From positions 577,520 to 641,519 of the forward strand of contig SCFE01000106.1 in NCBI GenBank assembly GCA_004352715.1: DNA of 64,000 nt, in the 5' to 3' direction. The position numbers and the translations under genes are program-made. Positions 34,680-46,990 of this stretch are shown here, piece by piece (position 1 is the first letter of the stretch; every line of letters begins with the position of its first letter). Source of the stretch: Hofstenia miamia. Lineage: Eukaryota; Xenacoelomorpha; Acoela. The notes below the pieces were generated by a model. That model did not search any database. It had not been told where the DNA came from and saw only the letters and a list, made by a program, of their open reading frames with translations.

Positions 34680-36990
34680 ATTTAATATTTAATACTTTGG
34701 CACAACAGTGGATCAAAAAATGATATTTATAATTGATAATTTAACAAGTATTTATCATAAGCTTTGTCCTATTATAAAGATTCAAAAACACAAAGTAAAG
34801 AATAGTAACAAAACGTGGAAGATATGGATATCTAAAGAAATGAAAGAATGCATTAGAAAAAAGCATAAGGCATATGCAATTTTTTGTCAAAACAGATCGA
34901 AAGCCAACTATGATCATTATAAAACATTAAGAAATAAAGCCTCAACAAAATGTAATTTTGATCTACAAGCTTTTTTACAAAAATCTTTTAATGAAAAAAA
35001 AATCTATTAAACAAAAGTNGAGATGATATTTCTGAAAATGATTCTGAATTTGATAGCTTATGGGTTCAATTTAATATATGTGGAGTCTGTTATTTGATCA
35101 ATATAAGTTATTGTAGTAAGAAACAATCATTTCAAGCTTTTGAAGATAATTTATACAAAGAAATTTGTATTGCAAATCAGACAACAAACTTAGTTATTAT
35201 TATGGGTGATTATAACCAAAATTATTTATTTGAAATTGAAAAAAGGAAAATTAACGATTTAATTGATGTCTTTAATATGGAAGTTCTGAATAAAAATATA
35301 CCAACGCATATAAACTTTGTTAAGTCATCTTTGATTGATTATATCATTACTGACATCTCAAGAATTAAGACTTATGAAGTTTTTAATACAGATTTTTTCA
35401 TATCAGACCATTTACTGACATGTGCAATATTGGATAACATAATGACTCAAACAGATTCACTGATATATTCCACTAAAAGATTTTATTCAAAGAAATTCTT
35501 TAACAACAAAAATTTTTTGAAGGAATTGATCAACCTTAATTGGAATGATTATTACTTTGGCACAACAGTGGATCAAAAAATGATATTTATAATTGATAAT
35601 TTAACAAGTATTTATCATAAGCTTTGTCCTATTATAANGACTCAAACAGATTCACTGATATATTCCACTAAAAGATTTTATTCAAAGAAATACTTTAACA
35701 ACAAAATTTTTTTGAAGGAATTGATCAACTTAAATTGGAATGATTATTACTTTGGCACAACAGTGGATCAAAAAATGATATTTATAATTGATAATTTAAC
35801 AAGTATTTATCATAAGCTTTGTCCTATTATAAAGATTCAAAAACACAACGTAAAGAATAGTAACAAAACGTGGAAGATATGGATATCTAAAGAAACGAAA
35901 GAATGCATTAGAAAAAAGCATAAGGCATATGCAATTTTTTGTCAAAACAGATCGAAAGCCAACTATGATCATTATAAAACATTAAGAAATAAAGCCTCAA
36001 CAAAATGTAATTTTGATCTACAAGCTTTTTTACAAAAATCTTTTAATGAAAAAAAAATCTATTAAACAAAACTGGTCATTTATTTCGAATTTTTTAAATT
36101 TTAAAGAAGAAAATGAAATTACTTTTATAATAAATGATAATGGTGAATATATTACAAATGACAAAGAAATTAGTAATATTTTAAATGAAAGATTTGTGAA
36201 ACTAGGAATGAATGACAACCTAAGAAATATTTGGGAGTAGTAATTGATAATAAATTGAATTTTGAAGACGAGGCAAACAACATCATAAAGAAAATGGCGT
36301 ATGGTATAAGATCAATTCAAAAAATTGGAAAGTTTATACCAATAGAATGGAAGGTAATACTCTTTCGATCACTTGTTGTATCCCATTTCTTGTATTCATC
36401 TTGTTTATTAACGAACTTAAATAAAAACACAAAATCGAAATTAGAGAAAGTATTTAAATGGGGAATAAACATAATTAGCAACAAAAATAAAAAAGAAATA
36501 ATGTGTAAATATCATCTAAGATCATTAGAAGCTCTTCAAAATATTAGATGTTTATCGATATTTTGGAAAAGAAAATCGAACATTTCTAATCATTTAAATC
36601 AAAGAACAATTACATTTGGTAAAACTAAGTATAATAGAAAAGTAATGAAGAACGGATTCCTAAATTATTCAATATCACTATGGAACAAACTGGATTACAG
36701 TACAAGAAGTGAAAAAATTTTATAATATTTAAGAAAAAGTTGAAAAACATGATTACACAACAAAATAATCAATTATCTGACTAATTATAGAATAAGTTGT
36801 GCAGCTCAAGAACAATAAGCAAAATATTTATTAAGTTATATGTAATTTATAAACTTAACCAAGAAACAAACATTTACTGACATAACAAAGCTCATATGAA
36901 GAAAGTTGCATTATTTATGTTCTTAATAAGTTTGTAAACTTTATATATGTATATGCATAAGAAAATATATATATGTGTTGTTGTTGTTGT
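34680..36990 (+). pseudogene. APE-type LINE, internally deleted, copy 1
   Basis: 35094-35640 encodes the end of an apurinic-like endonuclease: VIIMGDYNQNY, SLIDYIITDIS, FISDHLLTC. It continues into the N-terminal linker of the polymerase (KTWKIWISKE.KECIRKKHK). The RT core is missing: after FVKLGMNDNLRN (36213) the sequence jumps to the post-RT region GVVIDNKLNFEDEANNI and LFRSLVVSHFLYSSCLLT (36231-36725). The 3' end is (TTG)n at about 36975. The segment at 34690-35017 duplicates 35748-36072, and 35445-35637 partly duplicates 35638-35830, at single-n joins; these are probably assembly artefacts. Confidence 0.75.
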
Positions 36991-37002
36991 TGTTGTTGTT
37001 TT
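36975..37002. repeat. (TTG)n tail
   Basis: About eight TTG units closing the LINE copy. The second copy at 56815 has the same but shorter tail. Confidence 0.85.
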
Positions 37003-37986
37003 TTGGAACTCTTTTTTATGCTTAGAGGTGGGGAAAATTCCGCCACTCAGGAATAGTTAATGATATCAAAATATGTGGTGGAATGCGATCTGTTTCATGA
37101 TATCCGTAGCGAATGTTTTAGAATCAATAGCTATTCTTTTTCAGTTATTTTACATAAGATACCATTAATTTTATCTTAAAATTTTAAGCAAAAGGATGCA
37201 TAAAGTATTACTTCCAGCGCTTTCCCTATATGTATATTTATAATAATTTTGAGAATTACAAACTGATAATTACCTAAATATACGTCATTAAGAAATTTAC
37301 AATTTACATTTACAGAATGCACACATAAAAGCACAGGCTAGGAATGTGTATAGATTTCTAAAATCCAATGCAGTGAAATAATTCCTGTGTGTAAGCAGTA
37401 AAATGCACGTTATGGAAATATCGAATCCAGTAATCACATAAATCTTAGGTATTGTGTGAAATTATGCTGCAATTGAAATCCAAGGAATAATAATAATTTA
37501 AGCTTACTTACCAGCATCATATATGTCTCGTATACACGCGAAATAATTCAGCATTAGTACGATCTGCATCTTGTCAATCATTCAAGTCCTCATTTTCTAA
37601 TGCCAAATTTCCACAATTGAGGACAAATCGGTTTGGTACGTAAAGGTAGCATTAGTTCAAAGCGTTTATCTTGTTTATATTTGTTCTTTGTGTTATATGA
37701 TTTTTAGAAATTTTATCCATTTTAGAATTCGCATGAAATGTCTGATTAATAGTTATTTTTTCATAGTTTCTTTCACAGTACATTGCTTTTCTTTAACTCT
37801 GTTTAGAAAAAATGTTTTTGTTTCCTATCCAGCATAGCGTATGCAATTAACTGATTTTGATTGGTTAAATAAAAAAGTATTCTGTAAAAATATTAAAGAA
37901 TTTTAAAAGCCAATTCGAGTTGGTTGGGAAATAGAACTGTTGGATTTTTATTTCAACATTAAAATTTTATTATTTTTACATTTAAC
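37003..37986. other. No gene seen between two LINE relics
   Basis: AT-rich, no long frame or inverted ends. The 3' part directly precedes the K-rich start of the R2-like relic and may be its 5' UTR. Confidence 0.4.
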
Positions 37987-40898
37987 ATGAAACAAAGAAA
38001 ATCAAAGAAAAAGAAAGAAAAGTCAACATCTGACATAATTGGAATTGATTCAGATGAAAATTATATTTATCATCATGCAGTTGCATCAACTACATTATCA
38101 CAGTTAAGTGATCTTCATATAACATCTCCAAAAGCGTCCAGTGACACTGTTGAAGAAATGAATTTTTGTAGTATATGCTTGATTGAAGTACCAATTTGTT
38201 TAAAGGGCTTTGTTAAGAAACATAAAATACAAACAATTGTTTGTCATGGCACAGGCTTACTTCCAAGAAATTCTGGGGTTCCAATCAATAGGCTGCCAAC
38301 ACTTGAAGAAATTCATGATTCAAATATTCCTACTCGGAAACATATTCCCGTTGCATGTCGCAATTTGTGGTAAAAGCGTTTTCAGATTCAATACTTTCTG
38401 TAAGAAGAAATCCAAAGGAACTCAATAATTGGATTAAGTTCTTAATTTTGAGTATTTGTGTTATGAGGGCTCCACCAAGATCAGGATACATACTCAAAAA
38501 ATATGAGGAAAACAACATTCAAAAACTACTGTAGAGATGGAAAAACGGAGAAGCAGGTCAATTATGGTATGAGGCAGTCATGACATGTAAAAAATCCAGG
38601 AAATACAACGAATTGAAGCCAACTCCAGGTCCAAATTTTGCACGTGCTAGAGTCTTTGGCCATGAAGGCAACTGTAAGAAAGCAATTTCAGCTTTAGGCT
38701 CAGAAGCATTCTTTCGATCCAACACATTGGAAGTCTTAAAATCCAAACATCCGGCAGAGAATATTGAAGCAATTAATGTAGAAGACATTTTTCCTCCTAT
38801 TATTTCTGCATTAGAAATTTTCCTCGTGAAACTGCTACGGGGTGTTCAAAATTATAGTCTTTCATATACTCAATGCAATTCAATGTCGTTCAAAAGAATA
38901 CCGTCAAAATGCCTTATGTGCTTTGGTTAACGTGATAAATTTACTTATTCGTGGAAACGCTCCAACAACAGTTGCTCCATTTCTTTGTGGTGCGAATCTT
39001 TTTGCATTGAAAAAGAAGTGTGGTGGAATACGTCCAATTGCAGTTGGCGAAGTTATACGTCGCATAGTGGTTAAATGCTTATGCCGTGTTACTCAATTTA
39101 AAGCTGCAAGATGTTTTGGTTCTAACCAAGTAGGAGTTGGCATTCCAATGGGCTGCGAAGCAGTTATTCACGGTCTAATTTCAATTTTAAGGGAATTACC
39201 AGCTAACACAATCATTGCATTTTTACAAATCCTTTTAATGAACGCTTTTAATTCAGTTTCACGGTGTGCCATGATTTCTCAAGTTAGGGATCACTTTCCA
39301 GAACTTATACCATGGGTCAACTATTGCTATGGTAATTCATCTTGGCTTTCCTTTAATAAAAATGTAATCATGTCAGATTCTGGTACACAACAGGGAGATC
39401 CATTATCTCCTTTACTTTTTGCGTTGACAATTCATCCTATAATTAAAGAGATTGCAGAAAATTTTCCAGATGTTTCAACAATAGTATTTTACCTAGATGA
39501 GGGTTCTATTGTTGGCCCTGTGGTCATAATTGCATGAGCATTTAATTGTATATGCATTAAATTTACTCAAATTGGCCTAACAATGGGCATCGATAAATCT
39601 GAGATATGGTCGTCAAATAAATGTATTGACATGTCATGTATTCCTAATTCAATAAACCGTAAAGCTGAAAGCTGAAGGCTTGGTGATTCTTGCAGCACCA
39701 CTAACCTTAAGCTCTTCTTTCAAAGAAAATTTTTTTCTCAGCCGTGTAAACAAAGCAATCAATCTATATAGTTTGGTTTGTGAATTAAATGATCCAGTTG
39801 GAACTCAATTTACTTCGATGTTCTACTGGTTTGCCAAAGATTATCTACTCCCCAAGAACATGCAATCCTAATAGTGTTGACAAAGGTCTATCAAAATTTG
39901 AAAATTCGGTACATACTTGCCTTGAGAACATTTGCAAATCTGTAATTTCTCAATCTCAAAGACTTCAGGCTGAATTGCCTATTCATCTTGGTGGTCTTGG
40001 TATTCGAAATGCCTCTTCATATGCCTTAGTTGCCTATCTTGGGTCTCATATAGATTGTAGAAATCAAGCATGCTTAATTGCAAAATGTGAAGAGATATCA
40101 AGTGATATTGCTGCGCAATGTCCTCTGCAGCTTGCCCATTCAAATATACTTTCATCACGTGATATTCCATATAATTTATCATTTAAATCACAAAAGCAAA
40201 TCACAGAAAAGTATGATAAGCCAGGTTGCTTAGTTGCTCTTTACCACATAGTGGTGATTGGCTTTCAGCCATTCCTATAAGTGCACTTAACTTAATTCCA
40301 GGTTGCATTAGCATATCGACTTGGTATTTCAATAACCAGTAAAGAAATGCAATTTCCAAAGTGTAATGGTATGCTGGATATATATGAAGATCATGCGTTA
40401 GGATGTGCTAGAGTTGTGGCGAGAATCGCGCGGCATAAACGTATTCGTGATATAATCTGTTATTGTGCTGTGAAAGCTGCATTGTCACCGGTTTTAGAAT
40501 ACGGTAACATTGCACCTTCTAATAGGACTCGACCCGGTAATTTATTTTACCAACTTGGTCGTACAGCTGCTCTAGACATAACTGTTATTAGTTCCCTGTA
40601 ATCATCAACAGTAATACATGCGGGAACTACTGCCGGTTATGCATTAGAAGTAGATGAAAACAGAAAATTTGTTAAGCACGGCCAAACTTGTCAAGAAGCG
40701 GGTATCACATTTGTTACTATGGCTGTTGAAGCATTAACAGGTTGGTCCTTGTTATCGTCAAAAACTATTTCCAAAATTTCCTATATGTGTGCTGCAAGAG
40801 TTGCGGATGGAGAACAACACAGTATTACTCAACAAATATTTCAGCAGTTGGGATTAATGCTTCAAAGATGGAGTACAACTAATTCTATTGCGCTATAA
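37987..40898 (+). pseudogene. LINE with R2-like restriction-type endonuclease, degenerate
   Basis: The N-terminal part has a basic K-rich start and a zinc-finger-like segment (FCSICLIE...KKHKIQTIVCH, about 38160-38250). RT blocks follow: GGIRPIAVGEVIRRIV, GVGIPMGCEAVIHG, LLMNAFNSVSRCAM, SGTQQGDPLSPLLFAL. The expected YADDG reads FYLDEGS, so the active site is lost. Downstream, KCNGMLDIYEDHALGC resembles the C..C..H..C knuckle, and RPGNLFYQLGRTAALDITV resembles the PD..(D/E)xT nuclease core that lies C-terminal to RT in R2/NeSL-type elements. The reading continues past a stop (40600) through HGQTCQEAGITF to TAA at 40896-40898. Several frameshifts and stops separate the parts. Confidence 0.75.
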
Positions 40899-41249
40899 AA
40901 ATGAGTAAATGCTCTATTAAGTCTAAGAAGATGAGTCCTTGTAATTTAAATAATCTTTGATACGTGCACCTTCAGCAAATCGTAGATCAAAAAGAAACAT
41001 CATCCACAACCAGATTCAAGTTCATTTCAAAATAGAGGTAGTTATTCGGGATATTGAAGCAATCATGCAAAGAATACTGCTTGCAGAGGAGATGCCAATG
41101 AATTCAAATGGGGAATTTATTTGAAGAGTTCAAATACTTAATAGTGAATATTTTACTTAAATTAATCATATTGTACATATTAGCAACGACTTTTTGATTC
41201 ATTTTTAAATTATTGTAACATTGATTAATAAAAGAAATTCTGAAAGTGT
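40899..41249. other. Probable 3' UTR of the R2-like LINE
   Basis: No open frame. Ordinary AT-rich DNA between the last LINE stop and the hAT-derived end. No tail sequence recognised. Confidence 0.35.
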
Positions 41250-41441
41250 ATTTTTAGAGTCTATTTTTAAATATTTTCACATTATCATGAACGTCAAAAA
41301 AAACCTCCTTCTAATCGTCCAATGTTGGACCCTATCTACTAACTATTTTATTTATTCTATTTAATGACTAAGAAAATAGCAAAGCTGTTAAAAGCAAGAG
41401 GATTGATGTTTGCTATTAAGAACAAAATGGGAAGCCCTGTT
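41250..41441. mobile_element. Right-end fragment of the 32.9 kb hAT family
   Basis: Aligns by eye with 33680-33889: shared TTTTTAGAGTC.ATTTTT..ATATTTTCA, AAAAAACCTCCTT, ACTAAG.A, AGC.AAAGCTGTTAA.AGCAA and the terminal AAGCCCTG. The left end is not found, so it is a truncated copy. Confidence 0.7.
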
Positions 41442-41655
41442 CATTGCACTACCTGAAGAGGAGTTAAACAAAATTAAATTGCTGGCTCCTCTCAAGAATC
41501 TCAGCAGAGATGAACTAATTATCTTGTTCAATGTGTTAGCAGCTATCAAAGAAACTTTCTCTGAATCAACCAGAGTTTATACATGTGCTTTCTCAAACAC
41601 AAAACAAGATACAACATACCAAAGATTTGAGAACAGAAGCCATAAAAAAAGTTAA
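41442..41655 (+). other. Unrecognised open stretch
   Basis: The frame starting within the hAT end continues for about 70 codons: LPEEELNKIKLLAPLKNL, SRDELIILFNVLAAIKETF and a charged tail. It is helix-like and polar, without a family I recognise. It lies just before a fragment shared with the LINE 3' end at 49.9 kb and may be part of that element. Confidence 0.3.
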
Positions 41656-41669
41656 TTATCATTTGTATT

Positions 41670-41870
41670 TGTAAATATTTCTTGTTTTGTGTCATTATAT
41701 TTTGTTTGTATTTCTTTTCTTGATACTTTCAGAATTATTATCAGTATTTTTATTGTTCAAACAATTTCTGAATATAGATATTTCTTCGTTTTCTTGTATA
41801 CTATAACTGTTTGTAATTTACTTCAACATGCTGGTGATACCTGTATATTTAATGATAATAAATCAATGTA
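41670..41870 (+). repeat. LINE 3' end fragment shared with 49.86-49.99 kb
   Basis: CTTGTTTTGT...GTATTTCTTTTCTTGA, AGAATT.TTATCA.TATT and CAATTTCTGAATATAGAT occur in the same order at 49865-49955. Two copies of one retroelement's 3' region. Confidence 0.6.
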
Positions 41871-41980
41871 ATTAGCAATGAATCTGGAGCTCGTAATTGC
41901 ACAAAATGTGTTTAACAGGTTTCTTATGGAATGTTGTTGAATAACAGAAAAGAAAGTAAGAAAATGTATTTCATAATGTG

Positions 41981-42449
41981 TAGTAGGAGATGGGCTAGAC
42001 TCCTTCCCAATGGAACACCCTAAACTTCTGGTAACACCAATGGCTATTTGAATGAGTGGATTATATTGGACGCCATCTAGTGGTGAAATAATTTTGACAA
42101 AATTAAATTGAGCAAATTAATATTTACCAATGTTTTTTTTGTTAATATGTGTGACATTGTTAGCCAAGTAATTAGGGCACTATATTACATTTGCAGACTA
42201 ATACATTGTTGAATAATGGAAAAATTCAAAGTCATAATACATTTTACAAAATGAATAATTTTTTAACCTGTAAAAAATTTCCATGCAACTATACAATCTA
42301 TACAATTTAAGCAGTTTTTTGCTAATACCCAAAAAAATTACTTTAAACATTACAGGTACATGAAATATAGGCTTACATGATAAAGAGCAAACCTGTTTTC
42401 CAAAAACTTTAGCATAGTTTATGTATAAAGACGCAATTTTGTTTTCTTA
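41981..42449. repeat. Left inverted arm of the fold-back element
   Basis: Pairs with 44979-45554; diverged by substitutions and small indels, so not a recent palindrome. Confidence 0.8.
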
Positions 42450-42460
42450 TCCATAAAAAA

Positions 42461-42712
42461 TTCCATGTATTTCTATTGATTAGCTAGCCTATGAACTAAA
42501 TTAAATTTGTTTTTCAGGAATCTATACATTACATGCAAAGAGTTACACTTTTGTTTTTCAACTGTGCTGCTATTTTTTATTTAAAAAAATTCCATATGTT
42601 TCTAATGATTAACAATCACTGTAATTTAATTCATTTTTCAGGACTCTATACATTACATGCAAAGAGTCACATTTCATTTTTGAAATACACTGCTATTTCA
42701 TTCTAAAAATTC
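42461..42712. repeat. Two-copy tandem repeat, ~129-base unit
   Basis: TTCCATGTATTTCTATTGATTA... and TTCCATATGTTTCTAATGATTA... begin 129 bases apart. Both contain TCTATACATTACATGCAAAG followed by an ACTGTGCTGCTATTT or ACACTGCTATTT segment. Diverged. Lies just inside the left arm. Confidence 0.7.
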
Positions 42713-44978
42713 TTACATTTAATTTAGTTTTCACTAATATACAAAATACAAAGCAGAAAAAAAATTATTGCATGTGATGCTCTTAGTAAGATTTATACAT
42801 ATACATGCTTTTTTATACACCATTATTATATTAGTTTTACATGATAGTCTTCTCTTTACATTTCATTTTGGGTTATATGGATTTTCAGGGTTGTGCACAT
42901 TTTTAGACTGTTGCATCTTTTGTCAACTATACACATCTTTTTCAGTTTATTTGGTTTATAGTTCTTGCATGGCAGTATGCATTCATTTTAAAAGCAGAAA
43001 TTTGAAAACATACTCAGTTAAACATGAAATATTATAATATACATAGGTAATTATAACAAAAGTATTGAGATACCTTGTTATTTGCGTGTAGATGCATTTG
43101 AAATCACTAGTCCAAAACACATTGTCTTTAATTTTTTACTTGTCACCAATTTGTGCCTATATTTTACACTATGGAAAGTATCACTTGATGTCAACTATCA
43201 TTTCAATTTGCCATGTCAAAGCACTGTATGACAAGATTAGCCAGCAATTATTAATGAGAAAGCATCTCCTTGATTCCATTTCACTAAATCTAATAGCTCC
43301 TTTATACAGTAATTGTAAAAAAACACAAAGGTCATATGCACTCACATGAAATAATCAAGTCTATAGTTAGAAAACAGGGCAATTAAATCTACACAATAAA
43401 TATTTTGTATTAATAAAGCATTTACAAAGAATTTGAGAGGTAGAATCACTAAGAAATTTGTAAAACACATACAAATAATAATGTTCAAACCAACAAAGTG
43501 GAAATCAATGTGTATAAACTTTGTGAACATTATGAGTTAATAATTTATTGGTCAATATAGTGAAAAAAACACATTATGAAATCATTTAAATATAGTATAA
43601 ACTCTGTGATAATTTAAAAATTTGTGCAATATTTGAGTTAGTACAAGTGATGTAAGCAAAGACATTAAATTCAAGGATCAAAGGCATACCAATGTTTCTA
43701 TGTGTAGACATATTTCAAGATCTAAACTGAACCCTTAGCCTTACATGTATTTTGTGATTGACATTAATGCAAAGTATCAACTTGCCAGGGCTAACAATTC
43801 AGTTATGATGTGTCCACCATCATTTTTCTTTAGATTGTTGACTATGATTCCATGATAATATTAGAATTTAACATGTCAATTTAGCTCTAATTTACTTAGA
43901 CAAGTATTTTTTATATCATGTTACTCAAGATAACAAAAAAGCATAAAATCACTTGAAGACACTCAATTATTAATTGAAATCAGGAAACTTAATAAGTGTT
44001 TGGGCAATAAATTCACCCAAGCACTGCCATGCAAATCCTGAGTGTTGAAGAAAAACCCAAATTTAAATACATATTCAGTAAAATTCAACAATAAACCTAC
44101 CTGTATAATAAAAAGCAATGAAATCAAAGCATCCATTTTATAGCTGAGTGTAAAACATGGATAGATATTATCTGAGCTTTCATTATAATTCACCATAATG
44201 TAAAAATTAATTTAAAATTCTTCAATGGATATGATTCATTAAATATAACAAAGAACTTAAAAAATACATTAATATTTCATTTTTTATTTACTGAATATTT
44301 TTTTGAATTTCTTTTTGTTTTTGGTTAATTCACTGCTCCATTTTCTTTCTTGAGCTGTGTTGTTTAGCAATTATAACCTCCTCCAAAACTAGAACATTGC
44401 ATTTTTGACCAAAATAAATATATATATAGTGTTTGTTTAATGTAGTAGTTTATATTTGATATGATATTTTTGAAATAACTAAACAAATTTAGTATGCTAG
44501 TTGTATATTGAAGATATAACAAGATATATGTTATTGAATAAATTCAAAAATCACTGAGCAATCTTCATAAAAATTGAATAATGTTTTTATTTTACTTGGT
44601 AATTTTTGCTTCTTAATTTATAAAGTATCACATATTGTAAAAAAATTAAACAAAAGCTACTAGATCAAAGCAATTTATGCATTTCCATGTGCATTGTTCA
44701 CAAAAATATTTTTTACTCTCTTTCTTAAATTCATTTGTTTTAAGACATTGATAATAGACCAACCAGATAAAATCTTTTTGTTTTACCATCATTTAGTTTA
44801 AATTCATACGCCTAATATTCATATAGAGTTCATTTTTTCACAACAATTGATTGTGATGACTTTTTTTTTAAACATATTTTCATTAAAATATATATTTCTA
44901 TGCCTAAAATTTACCATGAATTCTCCTTTTTTTCAATGAATGGTTGACGTTATAACAGGTTCTTATTGTGTTAATATT

Positions 44979-45554
44979 AAGAAAACAAAATTGCATCTTT
45001 ATACAAAAACTATGTTAAAGTTTTGGAAAACAGGTTTGCTCTTTATCATGTAAGTCTATATTTCAAATAACTGTAATGCTTAAAATAATGTTTTTTGGAT
45101 ATTAGCAAAAAACTAATTAAATTGTATTGATTGTATAGTTGCATGGAATTTTGTACAGATAAGAAAATTATTCATTTTGTAAAATGTAATATGACTTTGA
45201 ATTTTTCAATTATTCAGCAATTTATTAGTCTGCAAATGTAATATAGTGCCCTAATTACTTGGCTAACAATTTTACACATATTAACAAAAAAACATTGTTA
45301 AATATTAATTTGCTCCACTTAATTTTGATGAAAACATTTCTTGTCATCAATTATATCATGTTGCCCAAATCCTAAAAATCAAAAATAAAAATTCTGTCAA
45401 AAAATTAATTTGCTCAATTTCATTTTCAAAATCATTTCGCCACTAGATGGCATCCAATGTAACCCACTCTTTCCCACATGACAAATAGCCATTGTTGTTA
45501 CGAGAACTTCAGGGTGTCCCATTGGGAAGGGGTCTATCCCAATTCTTATTACTA
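44979..45554. repeat. Right inverted arm of the fold-back element
   Basis: Inverted partner of 41981-42449 with an extra ~100 bases near 45330-45430. Confidence 0.8.
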
Positions 45555-45869
45555 TAATGCTAAAATTCTTTTGTGAAAGTCATTGCAAAGGAAGTGGTTT
45601 TTGTTCAAAAATATTGCTTTTGAATAAATGTGTTCAACATTAGCAATGTGAGTAAAATAGAGTGAAATTCGTGCCTTTTTTTCTTTAAGGCTTCCACATC
45701 TACTTGGTCACCAGATCACATTTATATATACAAATAATTGAAATATATTATACAAAAGGGTCTCATCTCAATAAAGTCAGGCTTATTGTTACATAATAAT
45801 TGAATTACACAAGAACCTTCTGTGCCCAATGTTGAATCTAGGATTGAAATTCCGGGGTTACTGATTCAA

Positions 45870-46082
45870 ACTGGGGGAGGTGGGGGGGGGCAGCTCAGAG
45901 CTCTAAGCTGCANNNNNNNNNNNNNNNNNNNNNNNNNNNNNNNNNNNNNNNNNNNNNNNNNNNNNNNNNNNNNNNNNNNNNNNNNNNNNNNNNNNNNNNN
46001 NNNNNNNNNNNNNNNNNNNNNNNNNNNNNNNNNNNNNNNNNNNNNNNNNNGGGGGGGGCAGCTCAGAGCTCTAAGCTGCAAC
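45870..46082. other. Assembly gap at a poly-G tract, flanks duplicated
   Basis: GGGGGGGGCAGCTCAGAGCT and CTAAGCTGCA stand on both sides of the n run (45913-46050). Probably the same DNA assembled twice. Open frames across it are artefacts. Confidence 0.85.
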
Positions 46083-46220
46083 AATGTCTGGTTTTTTTTG
46101 GCAAGGACTATATTGTGAGCCTTAAGTAGGGCACTGCATGAATTTTCTAAAATATATATTTGGCATGGCAAGTTTTCATATGTACTCACAAGCACAGCTC
46201 TTTAAATTTTCTTACGCTTC

Positions 46221-46896
46221 TTAACCTAAGCGTATTTCTTCTTTATCAAAGCAGGTATATTGCGTCTTATAAACAACTAAAAAATATATGAACCACACCA
46301 TTGCAGATCGAACAGTTTCTATGATGCTCCTATACAATGTATTAATGATTGAAACTTTCAAAATATTGACAAANTCAGGTAGAATCTCAGTAGAAACCCG
46401 CATGTTGCAAATACGCTTCAGACAAGATTGAATAATATCGTACGTTGATGCTGCATCGCTTAACAGAGACTGAAGCTGTCTTGTGGCCACTTGAATATAG
46501 GTAAAGAGTTTTCGCATTAAAACAGTAATCATGGCAAATTGCTCATCGTGAATGTATTCTAGCAGACTGCATGCATTGCACCTGTCATTTACATCGAGTT
46601 TAAAATCGGTCTTCACAAGTTTAAGACAGGTTACAATGTCTTCTACAATGTCTTCAAAGCAGTCATAAATTATGGAGATTGCATCGTGATGTCCTGACCA
46701 TCGCGTTTAAATCAGACGCTTAAGACGAGATCCATTATAGTGTTTTTTGACTGCCTTCTTTTTGAAAAATCTATATAAGCTTTGGATTACGTCAAAAACT
46801 TGTAAGCTCAGGAACGCGTTTCAGGACCATTACAACAACAAGGTGCAGGACATGGTTAAAACAGTGTATATAAAGTATATGTCGACCTGCTTTTTC
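46221..46896 (-). pseudogene. hAT transposase relic
   Basis: On the - strand: HILYIHCFNHVLHLVVVMVL at about 46870, a shifted RFFKKKAVKKHYN, then RWSGHHDAISIIYDCFEDI at about 46715-46660. It continues with LDVNDRCNACSLLEYIHDEQ and QVATRQLQSLLSDAASTYDI to about 46400. C.NH.LNLV, TRW..H.DA and the following helix-rich region are the order seen in hAT (TTF/ZMYM1-like) transposases. At least one frameshift and stops; ends unknown. Confidence 0.75.
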
Positions 46897-46990
46897 NATA
46901 TATGAACCACACCATTGCAGATCGAACAGTTTCTATGATGCTCCTATACAATGTATTAATGATTGAAACTTTCAAAATATTGACAAATTG
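46284..46990. other. Segment duplicated around single-n joins
   Basis: ATATATGAACCACACCATTG through CAAAATATTGACAAA occurs at 46284-46374 and again at 46897-46987. Each copy lies next to a single n (46375 and 46899). Almost certainly an assembly artefact within the hAT relic. Confidence 0.75.

Larger units (their letters stand above)
41981..45554. mobile_element. 3.6 kb fold-back element with long inverted arms
   Basis: The left arm (41981-42449) and right arm (44979-45554) are inverted, diverged copies. Outer ends read TGGGCTAGACTCCTTCCCAA and, on the right strand complement, TGGGATAGACCCCTTCCCAA. Shared inner blocks include CCATCTAGTGG, CCAAGTAATTAGGGCACTAT, TTTACAAAATGAATAATTTT and AAAGAGCAAACCTGTTTTCC. 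The right arm has about 100 extra bases, partly a duplication of the GAGCAAATTAAT segment. The 2.5 kb between the arms has only short frames that match nothing I know. No clear target duplication. Confidence 0.8.

Noticed and set aside
34690-36072. Biological tandem duplication within the LINE
   Set aside because: Repeat units break at single n characters and are virtually identical; unmerged assembly ends explain this better.
42768-43349. Two ~85-codon frames inside the fold-back element as a possible transposase
   Set aside because: Hydrophobic or unpatterned, no DDE/HUH or other catalytic signature visible; kept only as undefined interior.
45822-46195. Open frames spanning runs of n near 46 kb, and likewise at 50309-50678
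   Set aside because: They cross assembly gaps and low-complexity sequence, so the frames are artefacts.
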